Shown here: piece by piece, positions 46,101-64,000 of the stretch | Layout of the letters: each line of letters opens with the position of its first letter | How positions within the stretch are numbered: position 1 is the stretch's first letter | NCBI RefSeq assembly: GCF_012275445.1 | Contig: NZ_JAAZQK010000001.1 | Span: 243,198 to 307,197, forward strand | Origin: Rhizobacter sp. SG703 | GTDB lineage: Bacteria; Pseudomonadota; Gammaproteobacteria; Burkholderiales; Burkholderiaceae_C | DNA length: 64,000 bases | Reading direction: 5' to 3' | Translations under genes and position numbers: made by a program | The notes under the pieces: generated by a model | Databases searched by the model: none | Told to the model about the DNA's origin: nothing | Seen by the model: the letters and a program-made list of their open reading frames with translations, nothing else

Positions 46101-47953
46101 GCGCTGTCTTGCGCCTCCAGCTCGCGCACCGACTCGAGCGTCAGCAGCAAGGCCGCGCCGCCGTCGTCGCGCATGAAGGCCAGCCGGTCGGGCGGGTGCG
46201 ACGGGTCCATCGGCAAGTACGCGCCACCGGCCTTCAGCACCGCGAGCAGCGCGACGACCAGCTCGAACGAACGCGGCAGCGACACCGCGACCCGCGTCTC
46301 CGGCCCGACGCCCCGCGCGATCAGCCGGTGCGCGAGCCGGTTCGCACGGCGGTTCAGCTCGCCGTAGCGGAGCATGCCGTCGCCATGCAGCACGGCCGGC
46401 GCATCGGGGCGGCGGCGCGCATGGCGTTCGAACGCGCGGTGCACCCACACCTCCGGCTCGCGTCGCGGCGCATTCGCGCCCCAGGCCTGCAGCAGCTCGC
46501 GCTCCGCCGCATCGAGCAGGTCGACATCGCCGAGCGCCGTCTGCGGCTGCCACGCCAACGCGGCCAGCAGCGCGAGGTACTGCCGCGCGAGCCGCGCGAT
46601 CGTCGCCGGTTCGAACAAGGCCTCGGCATAGCTGAACACCGCCTGCACGCCGCCATCCGGATGCTCCAGCGTGTCGAGCGTCAGCTCGAACTGCGCGGCC
46701 AGTTCGTCCAGCGGCTGCTCGTGCACGCGCAGGCCGGGCAGTTGCGCCAGCAGCGCATCGCGGCCGCGCTGGTGGTTGCAGAGCACCTGGAACAACGGGG
46801 TCGTGCCGAGGCTGCGTTCGGGCTGCAGCGCATCGACGAGCTGCTCGAACGGCAGGTCGGGGTGCTCCTGCGCGCCGAGCGCGGCGTCGCGCGCCTGCTG
46901 CAGCACCTGCGCGAGCGGCATGCGCGCATGGACGACGTTGCGCAGCACCTGCGTGTTGACGAAGAAGCCGACCAGCCCCTCGGTCTCGACGCGCTGCCGG
47001 TTCGCGATCGGCACGCCGACCCGCACGTCGTGCTGGCCGCTCCAGCGCGCGAGCAGCGCCTGCCAGCCGGCCAGCAGCACGGTGAACAAGGTCGCCTGCT
47101 GCGCCTCGGCGCGCTGGCGCAGCGCGAGCACCAGCGCCGGCGGCAGCGCCACCGCGTGCCGGGCCGCGCGCAGCCGCGCCTCGGCCACGCGCGGGCGGTC
47201 GGTCGGCAGTTGCAGCACCGGGTGGTCGGTGCCCAGCTGCGCGGTCCAGTAGGCGAGTTGCCGCGCCTGCTCGCCGGCCGCGAGCCCGTGGCGCTGCCAG
47301 CGGGCGTAGTCGGCATAGCGGATCGGCAGCGGCGGCAGCGCGGCCACGCCGCCGGCCACGCGGGCCCGGTACTGCGCGACGAACTCGCCGACGATCACCT
47401 GCAGCGACGCGCCGTCGGACACGATGTGGTGCATCACGACCGCCAGCACGTGCTCCTGCGGCGCGAGCCGCAGCAGCGCGAGCCGCAGCAGCGGCCCGTG
47501 CGCCAGGTCGAACGGCTCGGCGTGGATGCGCCGCAGCTCCGCGGCCAGCGAGGCTTCGTCGGTGTCGCGCTCGGCCAGCCCGATCGCGGCGCCCGGCAGC
47601 ACGCGCGGCTGCGCGAGCCCGTCCGGCAACGGGTCGAACACGGTGCGCAGCGATTCGTGCCGCTCGACCAGCGCGTCGAAGCTCGCGCGCAGCGCCGCTG
47701 CGTCGAGCCGCCCGCGCAGCCGCAGCGCGCCGGCGATGTGGTACGCCGTGCTCGCCGGGTCGAGCCGCCACAGGAACCACTGGCGGGCTTGCGCAGGCGA
47801 CATCGGGTCGGGCTCGCCGGTCGCCGGCCACGGCACGATCGGCAGGCGGTCGAAGGCGATGCCCTGCTCGCGCAGCAGCGCCACGAAGGCGCTGCGCTTG
47901 TCGGCCGGCAGCCGGGTGAATCGCTCGGCGATGTCGCGGGCGCGTGAGCTCAT
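40190..47953 (-). CDS. Nonribosomal peptide synthetase, C-A-T-E-C-A-T (two basic residues)
   Basis: A dimodular synthetase of 2587 residues. Module 1: C (HHIVSDG, about 178), A (YTSGSTG, about 639), T ([10 protein letters not shown], about 1034), then an epimerisation domain (HHLVVDGVSW, about 1223, with the NYLGQFDG motif). Module 2: C (HHLLLDGWS, about 1679, of the D-acceptor kind expected after E), A (HTSGSTGRPKG, about 2124), T (ELGGHSLLAV, about 2517). By-eye pocket codes are DGEGSGGVTK and DAEDTGAATK. Acidic residues at positions 239 and 278 fit basic side chains, so both modules probably load acylated hydroxyornithine or ornithine, the first as the D-isomer. It begins directly after the upstream stop (TGAATG) and has a helical N-terminal region like that of the final synthetase. 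Confidence 0.92.
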   Translation of the reverse strand: MSSRARDIAERFTRLPADKRSAFVALLREQGIAFDRLPIVPWPATGEPDPMSPAQARQWFLWRLDPASTAYHIAGALRLRGRLDAAALRASFDALVERHESLRTVFDPLPDGLAQPRVLPGAAIGLAERDTDEASLAAELRRIHAEPFDLAHGPLLRLALLRLAPQEHVLAVVMHHIVSDGASLQVIVGEFVAQYRARVAGGVAALPPLPIRYADYARWQRHGLAAGEQARQLAYWTAQLGTDHPVLQLPTDRPRVAEARLRAARHAVALPPALVLALRQRAEAQQATLFTVLLAGWQALLARWSGQHDVRVGVPIANRQRVETEGLVGFFVNTQVLRNVVHARMPLAQVLQQARDAALGAQEHPDLPFEQLVDALQPERSLGTTPLFQVLCNHQRGRDALLAQLPGLRVHEQPLDELAAQFELTLDTLEHPDGGVQAVFSYAEALFEPATIARLARQYLALLAALAWQPQTALGDVDLLDAAERELLQAWGANAPRREPEVWVHRAFERHARRRPDAPAVLHGDGMLRYGELNRRANRLAHRLIARGVGPETRVAVSLPRSFELVVALLAVLKAGGAYLPMDPSHPPDRLAFMRDDGGAALLLTLESVRELEAQDSAVSDQDSDPAVPLHDGSLAYVIYTSGSTGRPKGVAVAHGPLAMHCRETALLYEMGPATRELHFLSFSFDGAHERLLTVLGCGASLLLRDEALWTPAQTLAATREHGVTNAGFPPAYLQALAQGAADQGGGAPLALLSFGGEAMPRAGLQAVREHLRPRLLINGYGPTEAVVTPVAWKARGDAAEIATAYVPIGRPCGDRTARVLDADMNLLPPGAAGELVLGGAGLARGYLGRAGLTAERFVADPFDAAGGRLYRTGDLVRWIVDSAGDAQLEYLGRIDQQVKVRGFRIELGEVEAQLMPLPGVAEAVASVQQGPGGTRLVAHVTARAGAVLVPAELRAQLAARLPDYLVPSAIAVLDALPLNPNGKVDRQALPVIEARADDDRYAAPQGPVEQALATLWAELLGVPRVGRHDNFFDLGGDSILSLQIVARMRGLGWTLTPRQVFERQTPALLAPLAQAEAPRAACAMPEPTGAVPLLPIQHEFFALALRNRHHWNQSLLLHSRDPLRPAALAQALAALVRHHDSLRLRFTQQADGAWHQAHAPHDEAGQRELLWVRRAAGAAQVEALCDEVQRSLDLSRGPLLRGLAIEVADGSWRLMLAVHHLVVDGVSWRILLEDLQTAYGQCVAGRPVVLPPKTDSYQTWSETLAARMPIRDAAVDDDPGWASGLPCARPDGANTAAHQHTIDLQLDPAQTESLLKRAPAAYRTQVNDLLLTALGRALCGWSGHQRIRIDLEGHGREDLGDGIDLSRTVGWFTSLYPVVLDPLGEPGAALKRVKERLRAVPLRGLAHGLHKHLGSPEVRQALQTLPQAQLVFNYLGQFDGSVDAQSAWRPADERPGASVDENAPQAHEFSVDGRVLHGRLSFAVRFSRARHDVAEVQRFVDAFRAELLALGAHCVSGAMGVTPSDFPLAGVDQATLDGLVSSLPLHHLDDLYPLSPMQAGMLFQTLVDGGGVAYRTQLRVDLDGLDVARFRSAWTTVLARHEVLRSGFIAQPPLQWVARRADLPWSVQDWRGRGAAEVDHFAQAELSAPLDLAQPPLMRVALLRTRDDRHHVVWTVHHLLLDGWSSSLLLGEVLRAYDGATLPPPLGRFRDHIAWLLARDPAAGEAHWRAQLARLEAPTQLASALRKPAAPRPGQGGLRRTLAVQPLVGAARRERVTINTLVQAAWALVLARCTGQRTVCFGSTVAGRPAELPGAQQMLGLFINTLPVLATLRPAQRLGDWLRELQAQGLAAREHEHTPLVEIQRWAGQGGQALFDSLLVFENYPIDAALREAPPGGLRVGASSTSDDTHYALTLALHQGEQLAFDYRFAHGAFDEATVARLAGQVERVLAAFVHEPGACVGELVLLAQGERERLLRLGENAVIESHAEAEPVHRTIERLARVQPDATALVFGDLELSRGELNAQANRLAHQLIAQGVQPQACVGIALDRSMEMIVAVLAVLKAGAAYVPLDPAYPAERRQAMVEDSGIALVLAQLDADALKHQPASDPQLALHPDQLAYVIHTSGSTGRPKGVGVSHRTLARHVHAAAGCFGLVPGDRVLQFATLNFDAFVEQLFAPLAIGAAVVLRGPEVWDSAQFRREVIARRISVADLTTAYWQLLAQDFARDPGGDVGALRQVTVGGEAMSPQGLQAWRDAGLSHVTLLNAYGPTEATATAAALDCTPFVRRDAPLPSTVPIGTALPGRALRIVDADLHPVPVGVAGELCIGGPLLARGYLGRPGLTAERFVADPFDAHGGRLYRTGDVVRWNDDGQIEYLGRLDHQVKLRGFRIELGEIEAALLAQPEVREAVVLARPSSAGPRLVAWVSLQPGASIEPPALRARLATLLPEHMLPSALVPLPALPLNPVGKVDRRALPEPDTADEAAHVPPLGDTEQALAALWCEVIGVPHVGRHDHFFELGGHSLLAVRLVAELRHRLGLEVPLRTVFDHPTLAGQAAALPAPSTAGTAERLGALLAELEDSLEDTLE

Positions 47954-60947
<12,994 letters not shown>

Positions 60948-60951
<4 letters not shown>

Positions 60952-61916
60952 CGGGACAGGTCCTGGTCGAGGTTGCCGTGCGGCTCGGCCATCGCGACCA
61001 CCACCTTGCGCGGGCCCTTGAACGGCGCACGCGCATGCGCGGCCAGCATGTTGTCGAGCATCAGCACGTCGCCGGCCTGCCAGCGGAACGACACCGTCTG
61101 CGCGTCGAGCACCGCGCGCACCTCGTCGAGCATCGCGTCGGGGATGGCCGAGCCGTCGGCGAAGCAGGCGGTGCGCGGCATCTCGTCGGCGCCCAGCAGC
61201 TCCTCGAGCGACTCGCGCACCTCCGGCGGCAGGTTCGACACGTGGAACAGGTGCGCCTGGTTGAACCACACCGTCTCGCCGCTGCGCGGGTGCACCGCGG
61301 TGGCCTGGCACAGCTGCGTGGTGCGCAGGTTGCCGTCGGGCTTCCATTCGAAGCGCACGCCCGAGCGGCTGCACCAGGCCTCGACCTCGTCTCGGCGGTC
61401 GGTGTTGAACACCTGCTGCCACGGCACGTCGAACTCGCCGTAGTTGCGCACGTACAGCACGCCGGGGGCGAAGCGGCGGCGGATCGCGTCGGGCATCTGG
61501 CGCCAGATCGCGCGGCTGTCGGCGATCGGCGTCTCGCCGCCCTCGGGCGCCGCGGTGACGCAGTGGAACCAGATCTTCATCGGCCACTCGCGTGTGTAGG
61601 CCTGCTCGTTGTGCAGCGGGATGCGCTGGTGCGCCGGGTACTCGGTGGAGGTGTAGACGCCGCCGCCGACCGCGCTGCGCGGCGTCGAGCCGAACTCGTA
61701 GGCGAGCAGCGGGTGGCCGAAGGCCGCGGCGAACGCGCGGAACGCATCGACGCCCGGCACCTCGAAGCCGCGCAACAGCACGCCGCCGATGCGCGCGAGC
61801 AGCGCGTCGATGTCGCCGCGCAGCGCCGCGAAGGCGCCGAGCAGCGGCTCGCCGGGGCGCGCAGGCGACAGCACGGCCGGCAGGGCCGCGCGGGCCGGAT
61901 TCAGCAAGTCGGTCAT
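60948..61916 (-). CDS. SyrP-type Fe(II)/2-oxoglutarate beta-hydroxylase
   Basis: A 322-residue TauD/TfdA-fold dioxygenase. The iron-binding triad is visible as H-x-E in IPLHNEQAY (about residue 118) and the distal His in AAHARAPF near residue 300, with the 2-oxoglutarate Arg in PFKGPRKVVVAM. Features such as YTSTEYPAHQRIPLHNE and FNTDRRDEVE match SyrP and related enzymes that hydroxylate carrier-bound aspartate in siderophores. The final module of this locus loads aspartate, which gives the enzyme an obvious substrate, producing beta-hydroxyaspartate. It lies between mbtH and the loading synthetase in one operon. Confidence 0.9.
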
Positions 61917-61973
61917 GGGATCCTCGTCAGGATGGCAACGGTTCCAGCGGCAGGCCGCCGCGCGACGCGTGCA

Positions 61974-62207
61974 TCAAGGTCCTGCCGCGGCCTGCTCGTC
62001 CATCCAGCGGCGCAGCGACAGCGGCCGCATGTCGGTCCATGCGGCGTCGACGAAGGCCAGCACGGTCTTCTTGTCGCCGCTGGCGCCGGGCACCGCGGTC
62101 CAGCCGGCGGGCACGGCCTTCCAGTGCGGCCAGATGGAATATTGGTCCTCGTGGTTGACGAGCACGATGAAGGTGTCGTCGTCGCGGTCGAAGCAGCTGG
62201 TGGACAT
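61974..62207 (-). CDS. MbtH-like NRPS accessory protein
   Basis: A 77-residue protein with the invariant MbtH signature: [17 protein letters not shown], then VPAGW and [14 protein letters not shown]. MbtH proteins bind adenylation domains and are needed for their solubility or activity; one copy usually serves the whole assembly line. It is the first gene after the predicted ECF promoter at 62251-62277 and leads the biosynthetic operon. The expected untranslated leader is about 35-40 bases. The gene ends 57 bases before the hydroxylase start. Confidence 0.96.
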   Translation of the reverse strand: MSTSCFDRDDDTFIVLVNHEDQYSIWPHWKAVPAGWTAVPGASGDKKTVLAFVDAAWTDMRPLSLRRWMDEQAAAGP

Positions 62208-62250
62208 GGCAAGGCTCGTGGTTCGCGCAGCAGTGCGCCTTGCCTTCCAT

Positions 62251-62277
62251 GACGAGCCGGGGGCGGGTTTGTTCAGC
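62251..62277 (-). promoter_or_regulatory. Predicted ECF sigma promoter for mbtH-NRPS operon
   Basis: Minus strand: GCTGAACA (62277-62270), 15 bases, CGTC (62254-62251). It is nearly identical to the acetyltransferase promoter: both read GCTGAACAAACCC, 8 variable bases, then CTCGTCATGGA. Matching outside the core in otherwise unrelated intergenic DNA argues for shared selection. Transcription would start near 62244, about 37 bases before the mbtH ATG. Confidence 0.75.
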
Positions 62278-62330
62278 GCCGCCCGCAGGTTCTGGCGGGC
62301 CGGGCGCCGGGCCGTCCCAAGCCGGCCCGC

Positions 62331-62364
62331 ATCCCCTCGGGGGATCGACCGGTGTACCCACCGG
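62331..62364. repeat. Two adjacent inverted repeats upstream of mbtH
   Basis: ATCCCC-TCG-GGGGAT (62331-62345) and CCGGTG-TACC-CACCGG (62349-62364) are perfect small inverted repeats next to each other. They lie just after the miniature FecR-like gene and before the mbtH promoter. Without T-tracts they are not clear terminators. They could attenuate readthrough from the sigma gene into the NRPS operon or serve as an operator. Confidence 0.4.
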
Positions 62365-62379
62365 GCGAGGGGTCGGACG

Positions 62380-62613
62380 TCAGTGCGGCAATCCGTCGTC
62401 GTCGTGCGCCGGCGGCACCAGCCCGCTCAGCAGCCACAACCGCGAGGCCTGCGCATGCGCGATGCGGTGTTGCGGATCGGCATCGAGCCAGCGGTTCAAG
62501 GCATCCAGCTCCGCATCGCCCAGCGGCTGCTCGTGCGCCTTCATCACCCAGTCCCAGGCGGCCTGCATGACAAGCTCCTGCGCGGGGTCTTCACGGTCCT
62601 GGTCGGGGCTCAT
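62380..62613 (-). CDS. Miniature FecR-like sigma regulator (DUF4880-type domain only)
   Basis: A protein of 77 residues (86 if the GTG at 62640 is used) consisting solely of the cytoplasmic N-terminal domain of FecR proteins. The core [42 protein letters not shown] is the family pattern, ending where full-length FecR would enter the membrane. No transmembrane segment or periplasmic domain follows. It lies 64 bases (37 with the GTG start) after the second ECF sigma gene, so it probably binds that sigma factor as an inhibitor or activator without receiving a surface signal. The ATG at 62613 lacks a good ribosome binding site, so the start is unsure. Confidence 0.78.
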   Translation of the reverse strand: MSPDQDREDPAQELVMQAAWDWVMKAHEQPLGDAELDALNRWLDADPQHRIAHAQASRLWLLSGLVPPAHDDDGLPH

Positions 62614-62677
62614 CGGCGGGCGGCGCGCGCGGGTGCGCACGGGGCTGGCTGTGGAAACCGCCGATTCTAGGAGCGCC

Positions 62678-63202
62678 TCATTCGGCTTCGAGCAGGTGCC
62701 TGCAGCGCGTGAGCGCCTGGACCGCGTCGCGGATCATCGTGTTGACCAGCGCCGCCGACACGCCCAGCCGCTCGCCGATCGCGCGCTGCGTCAGGCCGCC
62801 CATGCGGTACAGCTCGAAGGCCTGACGCGTGCGCGCCGGCAGCCGGCCGAGCGCCTCGTCGACGATCACCAGGTTCTGCCGGCTGATCGCGTACTGCTCC
62901 GGCGTGCCCTGCGGCGCGGCAATGTGCTCGCCGCTCTCGCCGTCGGCGAACACGCCGGCCTCGAGCATCATGCGGCGCCGGCAGTCGATCGCCAGGTTGC
63001 GCACCACCTGGAAGCAGTAGCCGATCGGCTGCTGCACCGGCAGGCCGGGCGCCACGTCGGCGAGCTTCAGGAAGGCCTCCTGCACCACGTCTTCGGCCAG
63101 CTCGCGCCGGCCGGTGATCTTGTGGGCCAGGCCCTGCAGCTTGGCCCGGTGGGCCAGGAAAGCTCCGCCCAGCCCGGCGGGCTCATGGTTGGTGATGGAC
63201 AC
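62678..63202 (-). CDS. ECF sigma factor, PvdS/OrbS-like
   Basis: A 174-residue sigma factor with region 2 (LAHKITGRRELAEDVVQEAFLKL, then GYCFQVVRNLAIDCRRR) and region 4 (LPARTRQAFELYRMGGLTQRAIGERLGVSAALVNTMIRDA). The pattern matches iron-starvation sigma factors that switch on siderophore synthesis. The GTG at 63202 was chosen because AGGGGG precedes it and no ATG exists in a sensible place. A strong Fur box overlaps its promoter, so it should be made only in low iron. Its likely targets are the three GCTGAACA-N15-CGTC promoters of this locus. It differs from the FecI-type gene at 29333 and lies next to a FecR-like protein that lacks a membrane anchor. Confidence 0.88.
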   Translation of the reverse strand: MSITNHEPAGLGGAFLAHRAKLQGLAHKITGRRELAEDVVQEAFLKLADVAPGLPVQQPIGYCFQVVRNLAIDCRRRMMLEAGVFADGESGEHIAAPQGTPEQYAISRQNLVIVDEALGRLPARTRQAFELYRMGGLTQRAIGERLGVSAALVNTMIRDAVQALTRCRHLLEAE

Positions 63203-63234
63203 GCGCGCTACCCCCTGATGATTTCGCTGTTTGT

Positions 63235-63268
63235 TGAGAATGATTCTTATTTTCTTGGGCCACGTCAA
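63235..63268 (-). promoter_or_regulatory. Fur box over the promoter of the PvdS-like sigma gene
   Basis: TGAGAATGATTCTTA (63235-63249) matches the 7-1-7 Fur pair TGAGAAT-N-ATTCTCA at 13 of 14 positions. On the minus strand a TTGACG -35 (63268-63263) stands 17 bases from an AATCAT -10 that falls inside the box, so Fur with iron would block RNA polymerase. The box ends 33 bases before the GTG start. Confidence 0.8.
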
Positions 63269-63372
63269 GCGCCTTCGAATGACCCTGCGTCGGCCTGCCG
63301 GGGGCTTGATCCAGAATGCGAACCTCGTTCCTGACGCGAAGCCTTCCGGCCAACCCTGCGGAAAACCAACCG

Positions 63373-64000
63373 ATGCGCGTATTGCTGGTGGAAGACGACC
63401 GGATGATCGGCGCGGCCGTGCAGCAGGCCCTGTCCGACGCCGCCTATGCGGTCGACTGGACCACCGACGGCGAGCAGGCACTGGCCGCCGCGCTCGCGCA
63501 GGCCTACGACGTCGTGCTGCTCGACCTCGGGCTGCCGCTGCGCGACGGCATCGACGTGCTGCGCCAGCTGCGCGCGCGCAATGCGCATGTGCCGATCCTG
63601 ATCGTCACCGCGCGCGACGAGGTCGAGGACCGCATCGCCGGCCTCGACCTCGGCGCCGACGACTACGTGCTGAAGCCGTTCGACGTGCAGGAGCTGCTCG
63701 CCCGCATGCGCGCGGTGATGCGCCGGCAAGGCGGCTCGGCCTCGCCGCTGCTGACCAACGGCACGGTCACGCTCGACCCGGTGACGCGCGACGTCAGCTT
63801 CGAAGGCCACGCCGTCACGCTGTCGGGCCGCGAGTTCACGCTGCTGCAGGCGCTGCTGGTGCGGCCCGGCGCGATCCTGTCGCGCCAGGAGCTCGAGGAG
63901 CGCATCTACGGCTGGAACGAGGAGATCGAGAGCAACACCGTCGAGGTGCTGATCCACGGCATCCGCCGCAAGCTCGGACCGACCGTGATCCGCAACGTGC
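63373..64000 (+). CDS. OmpR-family response regulator, 3' truncated by window end
   Basis: The first 209 codons of a two-component response regulator. The receiver domain has the acidic pair in LLVEDDRM (residues 5-12), the phosphoacceptor Asp in DVVLLDLGLPLRDG (about residue 51), the conserved Thr in LIVTARDE and the Lys in DDYVLKPFD. The DNA-binding winged helix begins near residue 125 (LDPVTRDVSFEGHAVTLSGREFTLLQALL) and reaches VEVLIHGIRRKLG before the window stops. The sequence resembles the QseB/PmrA/TctD group. Its sensor kinase would be expected downstream. It is divergent from the PvdS-like gene and shares that promoter region. Confidence 0.93.
   Translation, partial: MRVLLVEDDRMIGAAVQQALSDAAYAVDWTTDGEQALAAALAQAYDVVLLDLGLPLRDGIDVLRQLRARNAHVPILIVTARDEVEDRIAGLDLGADDYVLKPFDVQELLARMRAVMRRQGGSASPLLTNGTVTLDPVTRDVSFEGHAVTLSGREFTLLQALLVRPGAILSRQELEERIYGWNEEIESNTVEVLIHGIRRKLGPTVIRNV

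Noticed and set aside
40307-47947. Very long open frame on the plus strand opposite the dimodular NRPS (similar ones at 48065-56179, 55717-61443 and 1727-5173 on the opposite strand of real genes)
   Set aside because: High GC at third codon positions removes stop codons from the antisense frames. The predicted proteins are Arg/His/Gln-rich without domains, while the NRPS, PKS and other frames show intact motifs.
62208-62250. The ATG within CGTCATGG upstream of mbtH as an alternative mbtH start
   Set aside because: It is out of frame with the MbtH domain, and the same CGTCATG occurs at both other predicted promoters, so it belongs to the promoter element.

Overview
The window is about 64 kb of uniformly high-GC DNA with tightly packed genes and strong third-position GC bias. 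Gene content (a 438-residue isocitrate lyase, PuuABCD/SpuC polyamine genes, a YebC-family protein, ornibactin/pyoverdine-type siderophore genes) points to a betaproteobacterium of the order Burkholderiales, perhaps near Rubrivivax, Leptothrix or the Comamonadaceae. That placement is inferred from gene content, not from a search.

Layout. (1) 1-6.2 kb: the 3' end of an iron-dependent alcohol dehydrogenase, aceA on the minus strand, a lipoprotein 5'-nucleotidase with a small secreted protein, agmatinase, and an Lrp-type regulator. (2) 6.4-23.6 kb: a plus-strand island for polyamine uptake and catabolism. It holds an omega-amino acid:pyruvate aminotransferase, puuB, puuD, puuA, spuC, a potFGHI-type ABC importer, an outer-membrane porin-like protein, puuC, gabT, a second glutamine-synthetase-like ligase and a DMT exporter. 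With agmatinase this gives agmatine to putrescine to 4-aminobutyraldehyde/GABA to succinic semialdehyde, by both the gamma-glutamyl and the direct transaminase routes. (3) 23.4-35.4 kb: siderophore tailoring and iron signalling. A periplasmic Ntn-hydrolase acylase and a PvdF-like formyltransferase lie on the minus strand. Divergently, an IucB-like acetyltransferase, an ornithine N5-monooxygenase, an ECF sigma factor and its FecR anti-sigma/transducer lie on the plus strand. A lone AT-rich gene of unknown function separates fecR from the STN-containing TonB-dependent receptor. (4) 35.4-63.3 kb: a YebC-family gene, then on the minus strand an operon running fecI/pvdS-like sigma, miniature FecR-like protein, MbtH, SyrP-type hydroxylase, and four megasynthases. 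(5) A truncated OmpR-family response regulator ends the window.

The assembly line reads, in biosynthetic order, FAAL-ACP-C-A-T / KS-AT-KR-ACP-C-A-T / C-A-T-E-C-A-T / C-A-T-TE. Specificity codes read by eye suggest Thr/Ser-like, then a ketide unit, then Ser, then two basic residues (the first epimerised), then Asp. With an ornithine hydroxylase, both a formyl- and an acetyl-transferase, and an aspartyl beta-hydroxylase, the predicted product is an acylated peptide-polyketide siderophore with two hydroxamates and one beta-hydroxyaspartate, that is, six ligand atoms for Fe(III). The acylase suggests that the fatty acyl chain may be removed during maturation, as PvdQ does for pyoverdine.

A new regulatory element links the two halves of the siderophore locus. 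The sequence GCTGAACA, 15 bases, then CGTC occurs with identical spacing in front of the acetyltransferase, the formyltransferase (back-to-back with the first) and mbtH. It has the form of an ECF sigma promoter. Fur-box-like sites precede both sigma genes. The likely circuit is Fur to ECF sigma to the three promoters, with FecIR and the STN-type receptor adding ferri-siderophore sensing.
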